In this document: positions 42,041-50,939 of the stretch, in pieces | How the letters are laid out: every line of letters begins with the position of its first letter | Numbering within the stretch: the first letter of the stretch is position 1 | Assembly (NCBI GenBank): GCA_963803425.1 | Contig: CAWDMA010000003.1 | Coordinates: 62,001-126,000 of the forward strand | Source of the DNA: DASPWW01 sp963803425 | GTDB lineage: Bacteria > Actinomycetota > Thermoleophilia > Solirubrobacterales > 70-9 | Direction: 5' to 3' | Length of the DNA stretch: 64,000 bases | Position numbers and translations under genes: made by a program | The notes under the pieces: model-generated | The model's input: the letters and a program-made list of their open reading frames with translations, nothing else | Databases searched by the model: none | What the model was told of the DNA's origin: nothing

Positions 42041-42046
42041 AACCTA
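42041..42046 (-). promoter_or_regulatory. -10 box of the tandem hot-dog gene
   Basis: TAGGTT on the minus strand, 7 bases before ATG 42033; no Shine-Dalgarno. Confidence 0.45.
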
Positions 42047-42071
42047 TATCCGGGGGCGCCCGGGGCGGCCC

Positions 42072-42077
42072 TAGAAT
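42072..42077 (+). promoter_or_regulatory. -10 box of surE-ligA
   Basis: TAGAAT, 7 bases before ATG 42085; leaderless start predicted. Confidence 0.55.
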
Positions 42078-42084
42078 CGACCCG

Positions 42085-42912
42085 ATGAGGGTTCTGGTCA
42101 CGAACGACGACGGGATCGGGGCGTCCGGCCTGCAGGCGCTGCGGCGCGCGCTCACCGAGATCCTGGAGCTCGACGTGCACGTGATCGCGCCGGACTCGAA
42201 CCGCAGCGCGACCGCCCGCAGCATCACCACCCGCTCCCCGCTGTCAGTCGAGGAGGTGGAGTTCGCCGACGGCCGCAGCGGGTTCGCGACCGACGGGACG
42301 CCCGTCGACTGCGTCCGGTTCGCGGAGCTGGGCCTGCTCGGAGAGCGCCCCGAGCTGATCGTCTCCGGGATCAACCACGGCGCCAACCTCGGCGACGACA
42401 TCACCTACTCCGGCACGGTCGCGGCGGCGCTCGAGGGGATCGTCCTCGGTCTGCCGGCGATCGCGATCTCCCAGCAGCCGGCGAGCGGCGAGCTCGACTT
42501 CCGGCTCGGGCGCAGCTTCGAGTTCGAGTTCGCCGCCGCGCTCGCCGCGCAGATCGTCCGTGCGCTCGCGAAGCGGTCGCTCCCGGCGGGGACCCTGCTG
42601 AACGTGAACTGCCCCGGCGCCGAGCCGACCGGGATCGAGGTGACGAAGCTGGGAAAGCGGCTCTACAACGACGAGCTCAGGCTCGTCGATGAGGACACAG
42701 AGGGTCGCCGCCGCTACCAGATCTACGGTTTCGAGCCGTCGTTCGAGGACGAGCGCGGAACGGACCTGGCCGCGGTCGCCCGCGGACGGGTGTCGATCAC
42801 GCCCGTCCACTTCGACCTCACAGACCGCGACGGCCTGGAGGGCCTGCGCTCCTGGGACATGGAGGAGATGCTGCGCGCCTCGCTCGCCGGCGAGACGCCC
42901 GCCGCCCGATGA
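42085..42912 (+). CDS. surE: 5'/3'-nucleotidase SurE
   Basis: Metal-dependent nucleotidase of stationary-phase survival. 275 residues; metal site D8, D9, S41 and N97 (NDDG; SGINHGANLGDD) complete. ATGA overlap with ligA makes a two-gene operon. Confidence 0.96.
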   Translation: MRVLVTNDDGIGASGLQALRRALTEILELDVHVIAPDSNRSATARSITTRSPLSVEEVEFADGRSGFATDGTPVDCVRFAELGLLGERPELIVSGINHGANLGDDITYSGTVAAALEGIVLGLPAIAISQQPASGELDFRLGRSFEFEFAAALAAQIVRALAKRSLPAGTLLNVNCPGAEPTGIEVTKLGKRLYNDELRLVDEDTEGRRRYQIYGFEPSFEDERGTDLAAVARGRVSITPVHFDLTDRDGLEGLRSWDMEEMLRASLAGETPAAR

Positions 42913-44933
42913 GCCGGAAGGCCACGGCGGCCGCCCGCGAGCGGGTTGCCGACCTGCGCCGCGAGATCGCCCGCCACGACCACCTCTACTACGTCCTCGA
43001 CGACCCAGAGCTCTCCGACGAGCGCTACGACGCGCTGTTCGCGGAGCTCCGCGGGCTCGAGGAAGAGCACCCGAAGCTGCGCTCGCCCGAATCACCCACG
43101 CAGCGGGTCGGCGGAGCCCCGCTCGACAAGTTCGAGCAGGTCCGCCATCGCGAGCCGATGCTGTCGCTCGGCACGGTCCGCTCGCCCGAGGAGTTCGCGG
43201 GATGGGAGACGCGGCTGCACAACCGGCTCCGCCAGCTAGACATCGAGCCGGGCGAGCTGCGGTTCGTGTCCGAGCCGAAGATCGACGGGCTGGCGATCTC
43301 GCTCACCTACGAGCACGGCCGGTTCACCCGCGGCGCCACCCGCGGCGACGGCGTCGTCGGCGAGCAGGTGACGCAGAACCTCCGCACGATCAAGGCGATC
43401 CCGCTGCAGATCGAGGACGCCCCGGAGCTGGTCGAGGTGCGCGGGGAGGTGTACCTGCCGCGATCGGCGTTCGAGCGCCTCAACGAGGCGCGCGCGGCCG
43501 CCGGCGAGCCCGCCTTCGCGAACCCTCGCAACGCCGCCGCAGGGTCGCTCCGCCAGCTCGATCCGGAGATCACAGCGTCGCGGCCGCTGTCGATCTGGAC
43601 CTACGGGATCGGCGCCCAACAGGGGCTCGACCTGGACACGCACTCCGACGAGCTGGAGTGGCTGCGGGAGCGTGGTTTCCGCGTGAACGGCGACACGGCG
43701 GCGCACGCGGAGGCCGTCGAGGTCGGCGAACGGGCGGCGTGGTGGGAGCAGCGCCGGGAGCGGCTGGACTTCGAGATCGACGGGGTCGTGATCAAGGTCG
43801 ACCAGCGCGGACTGTGGCGGGAGCTCGGGGTCGCCGGCCGGGAGCCGCGGTGGGCGGTGGCGTGGAAGTTCCCGCCGATCACGGCGACCACGAAGCTGAA
43901 CAGGATCGTGTGGAACGTCGGCCGCACCGGCCGGCTGCTCCCGTTCGCAATGCTCGAGCCGGTCCACGTCGGCGGGGTGACGGTGTCGACCGCGACCCTG
44001 CACAACGAGGCGGACCTCGCCCGAAAGGACGCCCGCGAGGGCGACGAGGTCGTCGTCACCCGGGCCGGTGACGTGATCCCGCAGGTGATCTCGCCGCTGG
44101 TCCAGAAGCGCAAGGGGAGGCGCCTGCGTCGCGCGAAGCCGCCCGCGAAGTGCCCGATGTGCGGGACGCCGACGGTGAAGCCACAGGACTCGGTATGGAC
44201 GCTGTGCCCCAACCGCCGCGGCTGCCCGGGGCAGACGTTCCAGCTCGTAAAGCACTTCCGCGGCGCGATGGAGATCGAGGGGCTGGGTGAGAAGAACGCG
44301 GAGCGCTTCCTCGCCGAGGGCCTGATCTCCGATCCGGCCGGCATCTACGACCTCACCGTCGACCGGATCGCGGAGCTCGACGGGTTTGCGGAGATCTCCG
44401 CTCGCAACCTGATCGAGGAGATCGAGCGCTCCAAGCAGCACCCGTTCGGCCGAGTCCTGTTCGCGCTCGGTCTGCCCGGGATCGGATACGTGAACGCGAG
44501 TGCGCTGGCGGAGCACTTCGGGACGATCGACGCCCTGCTCGCCGCGGACCCGGACGCGATCACCGAGGTCGACGGGATCGGCCCAGTGCTCGCCGACCAG
44601 CTCACCGAGGAGCTCTCCGACGATGCCAACCTGGAGCTGATCCGCCGGCTCCGCGAGCGGGGGCTGCGGTTCGAGTTGTCCGAGGAGGAGCGCCGGGTCG
44701 AGGGCGGCCCGCTCGAGGGGAAGACGTTCGTGCTGACTGGGACGCTTCCCAACCTCACTCGCGAGGAGGCGACAGCGCTGATCAAGCGGGCTGGCGGGAA
44801 GGTGACGGGCTCGGTCTCGAAGAGCACCGACTACGTGGTCGCCGGCGACAACCCGGGGTCGAAGCTGGCCAAAGCCACTGAGCTCGACACCGAGGTGCTC
44901 GACGAGAGCGGGTTGACCGCGCTCGTAGGGTAG
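42909..44933 (+). CDS. ligA: NAD-dependent DNA ligase LigA
   Basis: Seals nicks in replication and repair. 674 residues: Ia domain, adenylation domain with catalytic K124 (EPKIDG) and GVVIKVDQR, OB fold, four-cysteine zinc finger (CPMC ... CPNRRGC), HhH repeats, and a BRCT domain at the end (GKTFVLTGTLPNLTREEATA). Complete and apparently functional. Confidence 0.98.
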   Translation: MSRKATAAARERVADLRREIARHDHLYYVLDDPELSDERYDALFAELRGLEEEHPKLRSPESPTQRVGGAPLDKFEQVRHREPMLSLGTVRSPEEFAGWETRLHNRLRQLDIEPGELRFVSEPKIDGLAISLTYEHGRFTRGATRGDGVVGEQVTQNLRTIKAIPLQIEDAPELVEVRGEVYLPRSAFERLNEARAAAGEPAFANPRNAAAGSLRQLDPEITASRPLSIWTYGIGAQQGLDLDTHSDELEWLRERGFRVNGDTAAHAEAVEVGERAAWWEQRRERLDFEIDGVVIKVDQRGLWRELGVAGREPRWAVAWKFPPITATTKLNRIVWNVGRTGRLLPFAMLEPVHVGGVTVSTATLHNEADLARKDAREGDEVVVTRAGDVIPQVISPLVQKRKGRRLRRAKPPAKCPMCGTPTVKPQDSVWTLCPNRRGCPGQTFQLVKHFRGAMEIEGLGEKNAERFLAEGLISDPAGIYDLTVDRIAELDGFAEISARNLIEEIERSKQHPFGRVLFALGLPGIGYVNASALAEHFGTIDALLAADPDAITEVDGIGPVLADQLTEELSDDANLELIRRLRERGLRFELSEEERRVEGGPLEGKTFVLTGTLPNLTREEATALIKRAGGKVTGSVSKSTDYVVAGDNPGSKLAKATELDTEVLDESGLTALVG

Positions 44934-44936
44934 TGG

Positions 44937-46274
44937 TCAGCGGTATCTGGCGATCAGTGCCGCGGCGCGGTCCTGGATCGAGTGAGCGGTCTCCAACGCG
45001 ACGCCCTGCATCAGGATCGAGAACACGACGGGATGGTCGCCCGACCCGCAGTACCCCGACAGCGCCGAGACCCCGGTGAGCGTGCCGGTCTTGGCGCCGC
45101 ATCTGCCTTGCGCGGCGGTGCCGCGCATCCGGTTTCGGACCGTGCCCTCGCGACCGGCCACCGGGAGCGACTCGGTGAACGCCCGGCCGGCCCTGTGCTC
45201 GGCCATCCTCGCGAGCAGCGTCCCGACGTCGTGCGGGGTGGCGCGGTCGGATCGGCTCAGCCCGGAGCCATCGCGCTGGCGCACGCGGGCGCCGAGCCCG
45301 CGCGCGAACCGCCGCGAGCGCGCCGCGCCGCGCCGCGTCGTCCCGTGTCCGCTATCCCCGGCGGCGAGCCGCTTCAGCAGCATCTCAGCGAAGAAGTTGT
45401 TCGAGCTCTCGTTCGTCTCGCCGACGAGGCGGGCGATCGGGACCGATCGAACGGTGGCGATCGGGTCACGGTCGCGGACCTTGCCGGGGATGTGGCCGCG
45501 CGCCACCTTTCCGACCCGTACGCCGGCGCGGCGAAGGGCCCGCTTGAACGCGCGTCCTGCGGCACCGGCCGGGTCGTCCCGGCCCTCGCCGGAGTTGTAG
45601 GCGAGCCCGGAGAGCGGACCGACGTAGGTCCGCCACCCGCGCACCCCGGTCCCGCGGCGGCGGTCGAAGACCGTGGCGTCGACTCGGAGCTTGCCGTCCA
45701 CCTGGCGGACCCCGGCCGCCCGGACCCGATCCGCGAGCGTCCTGAGCCGGGTCAGCGGCAGGTTGTGCCGGCTCGCGAAGGAGCGGCTCCCGAGCGCCGG
45801 GTCGCCGTCGCCGACCAGGTACAGGTCGCCGCGCACCACCCGTCCGGCTTCGTCCGGTGCCGTCGCATCCTCGTGCTGCTCCGGCACCGGTCCGCCGGCC
45901 CACACCCGTGTCTCCAGCCGGCCTCCGGCGCCGAGCCGGTCGAGCACGGTCGCGGTCGTGAACAGCTTCGTGTTCGACGCGAGGATGCGGCGGCGGTTCT
46001 GGTGCAGACCGAACAGGGCCCGCTGAGAGCCGGTGTCGTACACCCACGCCGCCGTCCCGGTGCCACCGCTTCCGAGCACGTCGGCGAGCCTCGAGTCGAG
46101 CCCCGCCCGGGAGATCGGTGTCGACGCGGCCGCCGCCGTGCCCGGACGGGCGACGGGCGTGCTCGCGCCCTCGTCGAGGCCACGCGCCGCAGCGGAGTGG
46201 ACTGCGATCATCGCGATCGCGCACGGCGCCACCAGCGCGGCGATCCGCGCCGCTCGTGGGTGCCCTGCTCGCAC
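44937..46274 (-). CDS. dacB: D-alanyl-D-alanine carboxypeptidase, PBP4/S13 family
   Basis: 445 residues from GTG 46274 with an N-terminal signal sequence (ARIAALVAPCAIAMIAVHSA). Serine peptidase S13 motifs: SNTK (S100-K103), SSN (290-292) and KTG (395-397). It trims peptidoglycan pentapeptides outside the membrane. Convergent with ligA (3-base gap), divergent from the patatin gene. Confidence 0.95.
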   Translation of the reverse strand: MRAGHPRAARIAALVAPCAIAMIAVHSAAARGLDEGASTPVARPGTAAAASTPISRAGLDSRLADVLGSGGTGTAAWVYDTGSQRALFGLHQNRRRILASNTKLFTTATVLDRLGAGGRLETRVWAGGPVPEQHEDATAPDEAGRVVRGDLYLVGDGDPALGSRSFASRHNLPLTRLRTLADRVRAAGVRQVDGKLRVDATVFDRRRGTGVRGWRTYVGPLSGLAYNSGEGRDDPAGAAGRAFKRALRRAGVRVGKVARGHIPGKVRDRDPIATVRSVPIARLVGETNESSNNFFAEMLLKRLAAGDSGHGTTRRGAARSRRFARGLGARVRQRDGSGLSRSDRATPHDVGTLLARMAEHRAGRAFTESLPVAGREGTVRNRMRGTAAQGRCGAKTGTLTGVSALSGYCGSGDHPVVFSILMQGVALETAHSIQDRAAALIARYR

Positions 46275-46280
46275 CTGGCC

Positions 46281-46286
46281 ACCTTA
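46281..46286 (-). promoter_or_regulatory. -10 box of dacB
   Basis: TAAGGT on the minus strand, 6 bases before GTG 46274; leaderless start predicted. Confidence 0.45.
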
Positions 46287-46340
46287 GAGCAGGGACCCTG
46301 GCTGGCCGTACGGCTTGGTATAACCCGGCCAAGGAGGGGC

Positions 46341-47600
46341 ATGGACAACGTCGTTCCGCTCGACACGACACCGGACAAGCAGGCATCGCGCGGCCGGCGC
46401 GGGCGGCGTGCCTCGAAGACCGCCGTCGTCCTGGGAGGCGGGGGGTTCACCGGCGGTGTGTACGAGATCGGCGCGCTGCGGGCACTCGACCTGCTCGCCG
46501 TGAACCGGACGGTGAACGAGTTCGACGTCTACGTCGGGACCAGCGCCGGATCCTTCATCGCATCGATGCTCGCCAACGGGATCACCCCGGAGGAGATGAT
46601 GCGGGCGCTGAACCAGGACCTCCCGTCGCCGATCCGCGAGGTTCGCCAGGGGACGCTGCTCCGCCCCAACTACCGCGGGTTCGTGGCCGGCGCCGCGCTG
46701 CTGCCGCTGCGGCTGGCGGGCGTTGCGCGCAAGCTCGCGGGCCGAATCGGCGACGTGTCGGTGATGGACGTGGTCGCGGAGCTGACCGCGGCGCTTCCGA
46801 CCGGGATGTACGACGGCCGGGCGATCGAGCGTTACGTGGCCGAGGCGCTCTCCGACCCGGATCGCACCAACGACTTCCGTCTGCTCGAGCCGGAGCTGTA
46901 TCTGACCGCGACCGATCTCGACACGACCGAGCGGGTGATTCTCGGTGAGGGCGAGTGGGCGGAGGTCCCGATCTCGACGGCGGTAGCCGCATCCTCCGCG
47001 CTGCCGATGGTGTACACGCCGGTCAGCATCGGCGAGCGCGAGTTCATCGACGGCGGGATCCGCTCCACCACCAACGTCGACGTCGCCGTGGACCGCGGCG
47101 CGAAGTTCATCATCGTCGTCAACCCGCTGGTCCCGTTCGTGAACGACTTCAACCGCCGCGTCCCGACCGTGCTCGGCGAGCGACCCCGGCACGTCTCGGA
47201 CATGGGGTATGCGGCGATCGGCAATCAGGCGTTCCGGGTGATGTCCCACGACCGGCTGCACCGGGCCGTTGAGGGGTGGGAGCGCACCTACCCGGGCGTC
47301 GACTTCATCCTGATCGAGCCGGAGGAGGACGACGAGCTCATGTTCGAGACCTCGATCCTCGACTACTCGGCCCGGCTGAGGATCGCGAAGCACGGGTTCG
47401 AGTCGGTGACGCTGCGGCTGGCGCGCGAGTACGACCGCTACAAGGAGGTCGCCGGCCGGCACGGGATCGAGATCTCGGCGCGCCGGGTCCGCCACGTGGT
47501 CGACGAGGTGGAGCGGGAGGAGCGGGAGGAGCAGTCCGCTTGGCGGCGGCTGCTCGAGCAGACGACCGGGGCGCTGATTCGCCAGACCGGCTCCGAGTAG
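46341..47600 (+). CDS. Patatin-like phospholipase
   Basis: 419 residues from ATG 46341 with a strong AAGGAGG. Ser-Asp dyad enzyme: oxyanion loop GGGGFTGG (32-39), nucleophile S68 in GTSAG, aspartate D237 in DGG. The C-terminal ~60 residues are a charged helix (DEVEREEREEQSAW). Probably a cytoplasmic or peripheral lipid acyl hydrolase; the next gene is an acyl-CoA synthetase on the other strand. TATAAC at 46319-46324 is a possible -10. Confidence 0.9.
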   Translation: MDNVVPLDTTPDKQASRGRRGRRASKTAVVLGGGGFTGGVYEIGALRALDLLAVNRTVNEFDVYVGTSAGSFIASMLANGITPEEMMRALNQDLPSPIREVRQGTLLRPNYRGFVAGAALLPLRLAGVARKLAGRIGDVSVMDVVAELTAALPTGMYDGRAIERYVAEALSDPDRTNDFRLLEPELYLTATDLDTTERVILGEGEWAEVPISTAVAASSALPMVYTPVSIGEREFIDGGIRSTTNVDVAVDRGAKFIIVVNPLVPFVNDFNRRVPTVLGERPRHVSDMGYAAIGNQAFRVMSHDRLHRAVEGWERTYPGVDFILIEPEEDDELMFETSILDYSARLRIAKHGFESVTLRLAREYDRYKEVAGRHGIEISARRVRHVVDEVEREEREEQSAWRRLLEQTTGALIRQTGSE

Positions 47601-47606
47601 GCGCCG

Positions 47607-47624
47607 GCCCCGCGTGTGCGGGGC
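47607..47624. terminator. Hairpin between convergent genes
   Basis: GCCCCGC / GCGGGGC, 7 bp with loop GTGT, between the patatin gene and the acyl-CoA synthetase. No U-tract, so a bidirectional terminator is only possible. Confidence 0.45.
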
Positions 47625-47636
47625 AGGCGGCACGAC

Positions 47637-49448
47637 TCAGTCGGAGTACAGCCCGTCTATCTGCGGCTCGTACTTGTCGGCGACGTTGGCGCGCTTCACC
47701 TTCATCGTCGGGGTGAGCTCGCCCGTCTCCTGGGCGAAGTCGTGCGGGAGGATCTCGAACTTCTTGACCTGCTCCACCCGCGCGAACTTCTCGTTCGCAG
47801 CGTCCAGGTGCTGCTGGATCAGCTCCCGGATCCGCGCGTTGCCCGGCCATCCGGAGGGGTCCTCCGGCACCGCGTCGTCCTCAGCGGCCAGCTTCGCGAC
47901 CTCCTCGGCGTCGAGCGTGACCAGCGCCACAAGGTAGGGGCGGCGGTCGCCGATCACGACGCACTGGGACACCCACTGGCTCTGCTTGATCTCGCCCTCG
48001 AGGTTGGCGGGGGTGATGTTCTTCCCGCCGGCCGTGATGATGATGTCCTTCTTCCGGCCGGTGATCTTCAGGTAGCCGTCCGGGTCGACCTCGCCGATGT
48101 CGCCGGTGTGCAGCCACCCGTCGACGAGCGTCTCGTTGGTCGCGTCCTCGTTCTTGTAGTAGCCCTGGAACACGTTCGGGCCCTTCACCAGGATCTCGCC
48201 GTCATCGGCGATCTTCACCTCACAGCCGGGGAACGGGCGCCCGATCGTGCCGAACTTGAACGCCTCGGGACGCGAGATCGTCGCCGCCGTCGAGGTCTCG
48301 GTCATCCCCCAGCCCTCCAGCACCAGCACCCCGGCGGCGTCGAAGAACCGCAGGATGGTGGGGTTGATCGGCGCCGCTCCTGTGACGGCCTCGACGATGT
48401 TGCCGCCGAACAGGTTGCGGATCTTGCTGAGCACGAGCCGATCCGCGAGCCCGTGCTGGCGCGCCAGCAGGAAGCCGGGCTTGCGGCCCTGCCGCTCCAT
48501 CTCGCGCACCTTCGCGCCGACGCCGACTGCCCAATTGAAGATCCGCTTCTTCATCCCGCCCGCCTTCTCGGCGTCGGCCGTCGCGGCGGTGTAGATCTTC
48601 TCGAAGATTCGCGGCACCGACGGGAAGTAGTGCGGCTTCACCTCCGCCAGGTTGGGGAGGATCTTCAGGGGGTCACGCTCCCAGTACGCCAGCACCCCGC
48701 CGATGTCGAAGCTGAGCAGCTGGATCAAGAGAGCGAACGAGTGCGCCAGCGGCAGGAACAGGTAGGTGGTGCGGCCCTGCTCCAGCACGCTGGACTCCTC
48801 TGACATGTCCAGCATCGCGCGGTAGTTCCCGTGCGAGATCACACAGCCCTTGGGCGGGCCGGTGGTGCCGGACGTGTAGATGAATGTGCAGATGTCCTCC
48901 GGCGTGACGGAGCTCCACCGCTCCTCCCACTCGGTCTCGGTCCGGGAGGAGCCGCGCTCGACCAGCTCCTGCATCGAGATCGCGTCGTCGGAGGACCCGG
49001 TGATCCGGATCACGTGCTCGAGCTTCGGCACCTGGTCGCGGACCTTCCGGATCTTCTCCAGCTGGTCGTCGTCCTCGACCACGACCACCTTCGCGTCCGA
49101 GTTCTCGAGCACGTACCGGCACTCCTCGGGCGAGTTGGTCTGGTAGATCGGCACCACCGTCGCGCCGGCGGTGAGCGCCGCGAAGTCGAAGTACGTCCAC
49201 TCAGGGCGGGTGTTGGAGAGGATCGAGACCTTGTCCCCCTTCTCGATGCCGAGCTCAATCAGGCCGAGCGAGAGGTCGCGGACCGTCTCGCCGACCTCCG
49301 CGTAGCTGCGCGAGACCCAGGTTCCGGTCCCGTCCTTGAAGCGGACCGCCGCGCTGTCGCCGAACCGCTCGGCGGCCCGCGGAAGCAGCTCGGCGACGGT
49401 CGTCTGCCGGGTCGCCGCGTCGCGGCCGGCTACCGTGGCTGTCTCCAT
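47637..49448 (-). CDS. Long-chain fatty-acid--CoA ligase (AMP-binding)
   Basis: 603 residues from ATG 49448, preceded by GAGGAGGAG. ANL-superfamily motifs: YTSGTTGPPKG (191-201), GWGMTET, GWLHTGDIGEVDPDGYLKI and ITGRKKDIIITAGGKNI. It activates fatty acids with ATP and CoA, a peripheral-membrane step in lipid uptake or breakdown. The FAA1-like architecture (no signal or extra domains) fits a long-chain substrate. Confidence 0.92.
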   Translation of the reverse strand: METATVAGRDAATRQTTVAELLPRAAERFGDSAAVRFKDGTGTWVSRSYAEVGETVRDLSLGLIELGIEKGDKVSILSNTRPEWTYFDFAALTAGATVVPIYQTNSPEECRYVLENSDAKVVVVEDDDQLEKIRKVRDQVPKLEHVIRITGSSDDAISMQELVERGSSRTETEWEERWSSVTPEDICTFIYTSGTTGPPKGCVISHGNYRAMLDMSEESSVLEQGRTTYLFLPLAHSFALLIQLLSFDIGGVLAYWERDPLKILPNLAEVKPHYFPSVPRIFEKIYTAATADAEKAGGMKKRIFNWAVGVGAKVREMERQGRKPGFLLARQHGLADRLVLSKIRNLFGGNIVEAVTGAAPINPTILRFFDAAGVLVLEGWGMTETSTAATISRPEAFKFGTIGRPFPGCEVKIADDGEILVKGPNVFQGYYKNEDATNETLVDGWLHTGDIGEVDPDGYLKITGRKKDIIITAGGKNITPANLEGEIKQSQWVSQCVVIGDRRPYLVALVTLDAEEVAKLAAEDDAVPEDPSGWPGNARIRELIQQHLDAANEKFARVEQVKKFEILPHDFAQETGELTPTMKVKRANVADKYEPQIDGLYSD

Positions 49449-49552
49449 CTCCTCCTCCTCTGCCCTGTCCCCCGCGCGCGTCCCCGTGCTCGCGACGGAT
49501 GGGTCGGTTGCCTCGGGAAGGAGTGTATGTCAGGCGGGCGGCGGCGTCAGGC

Positions 49553-49732
49553 TCAGGCTGTCGCCTGCCGTTTCGCCCGCTGCTGGAGGTGGCGCAAAGA
49601 GGTCACGAACAGCGACTTGTCGATCCGGCCGTTGAAGATCGGCACTCCCATCTCCATGCACTTGGCGATCACCTCCCGCCGCTTCATGTCGACCTCGTCG
49701 GCAAGCTCGGTGGGCGTCAAGTGATTGGCCAC
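49553..49732 (-). CDS. 59-residue helix-turn-helix-like protein, IF2_N-like
   Basis: GTG 49732 with GGAGGAG 4 bases upstream gives 59 residues: ANHLTPTELADEVDMKRREV, then IAKCMEMGVPIFNGRIDK and SLFVTSLRHLQQRAKRQATA. The pattern LADEVDMKRREVIAKCMEMGV resembles the small helical IF2_N / MerR-like fold. It is not recognised as a named family. Good ribosome-binding site and regular codon use support a real gene. It lies upstream of, and on the same strand as, the acyl-CoA synthetase (104-base gap). Confidence 0.65.
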   Translation of the reverse strand: MANHLTPTELADEVDMKRREVIAKCMEMGVPIFNGRIDKSLFVTSLRHLQQRAKRQATA

Positions 49733-49761
49733 TCTCTCCTCCGGTGTTCGTCCCTAGTGGA

Positions 49762-49799
49762 ACCCCGCGAAAGCGCGCGAAGCGGAGCATTTCGCGGGC
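49762..49799 (-). repeat. Palindromic intergenic repeat, family 2 copy 3
   Basis: 38 bp whose ends CCCGCGAAA (49764-49772) and TTTCGCGGG (49790-49798) are perfect 9-bp inverted repeats. It sits between two divergent genes, so it is not a terminator. Confidence 0.75.
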
Positions 49800-49885
49800 C
49801 TGAATATGTATATCGACTCGATGCGACGTGTCAACCGGTTTGTCCGCAAATTGCGCACCTCCGGGCGGGCCCCTGGACACCTATC

Positions 49886-49891
49886 TAGGAT
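49886..49891 (+). promoter_or_regulatory. -10 box of the 78-residue protein gene
   Basis: TAGGAT, 6 bases before GTG 49898; leaderless start predicted. Confidence 0.5.
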
Positions 49892-49897
49892 GTGCTG

Positions 49898-50134
49898 GTG
49901 AGCGAGCGCAGCGCCTTCCTCGAGTCGCTGACCGACACCGACCTGTACTCGATGGGAGCCTTCTTCTGCGACCGGCACCCCGACCTCGTCGAGGAGGTCG
50001 TGGAGCGCAGCGCCGCGATCGAGCGCGATGGCCTCGAGTCGTACTCATCCGCGAACGGCGTTCCGCTCGAGGAGAGCTTCGGGACACTGCTGACGGGCCT
50101 CGCCGTGCGCTACTACAAGGCCGTTGCGGGCTGA
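49898..50134 (+). CDS. Hypothetical 78-residue protein
   Basis: GTG 49898 is chosen because the -10 box ends 6 bases upstream; GTG 49892 touches that box. The protein (SERSAFLESLTDTDLYSMGA ... FGTLLTGLAVRYYKAVAG) is acidic, helical-looking, without membrane segments. I do not recognise it. It precedes a DsbA-like gene by 13 bases, so they probably share a transcript. Confidence 0.6.
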   Translation: MSERSAFLESLTDTDLYSMGAFFCDRHPDLVEEVVERSAAIERDGLESYSSANGVPLEESFGTLLTGLAVRYYKAVAG

Positions 50135-50147
50135 GCGCGGTTCGTCG

Positions 50148-50834
50148 ATGCGCCACCGCTGGATACCGATCGTCACCCTGCTCGTGATCGGCGCGGCGAT
50201 CCTCGCCTCGATCGTCTCGATCTCGATCGGCCAGCGGGGCCCCGCTCCCCCGCTGGAGGGGGCGGACGCGACCCAGCGCCTGTATGGCGGAATCGAGCAG
50301 TCCGGGAACAAGCTTGGATCGCCGGATGCGCCGGTGACGATCTCGATCTTCAACGACCTTCAGTGCACGGACTGCGCCGACTATCACGCCGCCACCGTCC
50401 CGCCGCTCGTCGACGATCTGGTCCGGGAGGGCGATGCCGCGCTGGAGCTCCGCCACCGACCGGTCGGGCAGACCCCGACCACGCTGGCGGCGATCGCGGC
50501 GACGGCCGCCGGCGAGCAGGGATTCGAGTGGCAGTTCGCCCATCTCGTCTTCCTGAACCAGGACGAGGCGCGCACCAGCGGGATCGACGACGAGTTCCTG
50601 GACAGGGTCGCGGCGGAGATCCCGGCGCCGACCTTCGACGTCGCTCAGTGGGAGCGCGACCGCGACGATCCGGAGATCGAGGACCGGGTCGCGTCCGACG
50701 ACGAGCTCGGTGCGCAGCTCAGGGTCGCCTCGCCGGCGGTCGTCGTGGACGGGCCCGGGGGGATGCGCGTGCTGAAGGACTCGCCGTCGGTCGCGCAGAT
50801 CGAGGCTGCGGTAAAGCAGGTCAGGGGCGGCTAG
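50148..50834 (+). CDS. DsbA-like thioredoxin-fold protein, membrane anchored
   Basis: 228 residues from ATG 50148. One helix at 6-28 anchors it; the thioredoxin fold outside carries C73-T-D-C76 in FNDLQCTDCADYH and a probable cis-proline in ASPAVVVDG. It likely forms or exchanges disulfides in exported proteins. TTG 50124 is an alternative start overlapping the previous gene. Confidence 0.85.
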   Translation: MRHRWIPIVTLLVIGAAILASIVSISIGQRGPAPPLEGADATQRLYGGIEQSGNKLGSPDAPVTISIFNDLQCTDCADYHAATVPPLVDDLVREGDAALELRHRPVGQTPTTLAAIAATAAGEQGFEWQFAHLVFLNQDEARTSGIDDEFLDRVAAEIPAPTFDVAQWERDRDDPEIEDRVASDDELGAQLRVASPAVVVDGPGGMRVLKDSPSVAQIEAAVKQVRGG

Positions 50835-50846
50835 ACTGGCCACCCT

Positions 50847-50920
50847 CGGGGCGTGGCGCAGCCTGGTAGCGCGCACCGTTCGGGTCGGTGAGGTCCCCGG
50901 TTCAAATCCGGGCGCCCCGA
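50847..50920 (+). tRNA. tRNA-Pro (anticodon CGG)
   Basis: Cloverleaf: acceptor CGGGGCG / CGCCCCG with discriminator A, D arm GCGCAGCCTGGTAGCGC, anticodon stem CACCG / CGGTG with loop TTCGGGT (anticodon CGG), T loop TTCAAAT. The 3' CCA is not encoded. It reads the CCG codon, abundant here. Confidence 0.97.
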
Positions 50921-50939
50921 TTGCCGCGGCCGTTGCGGC

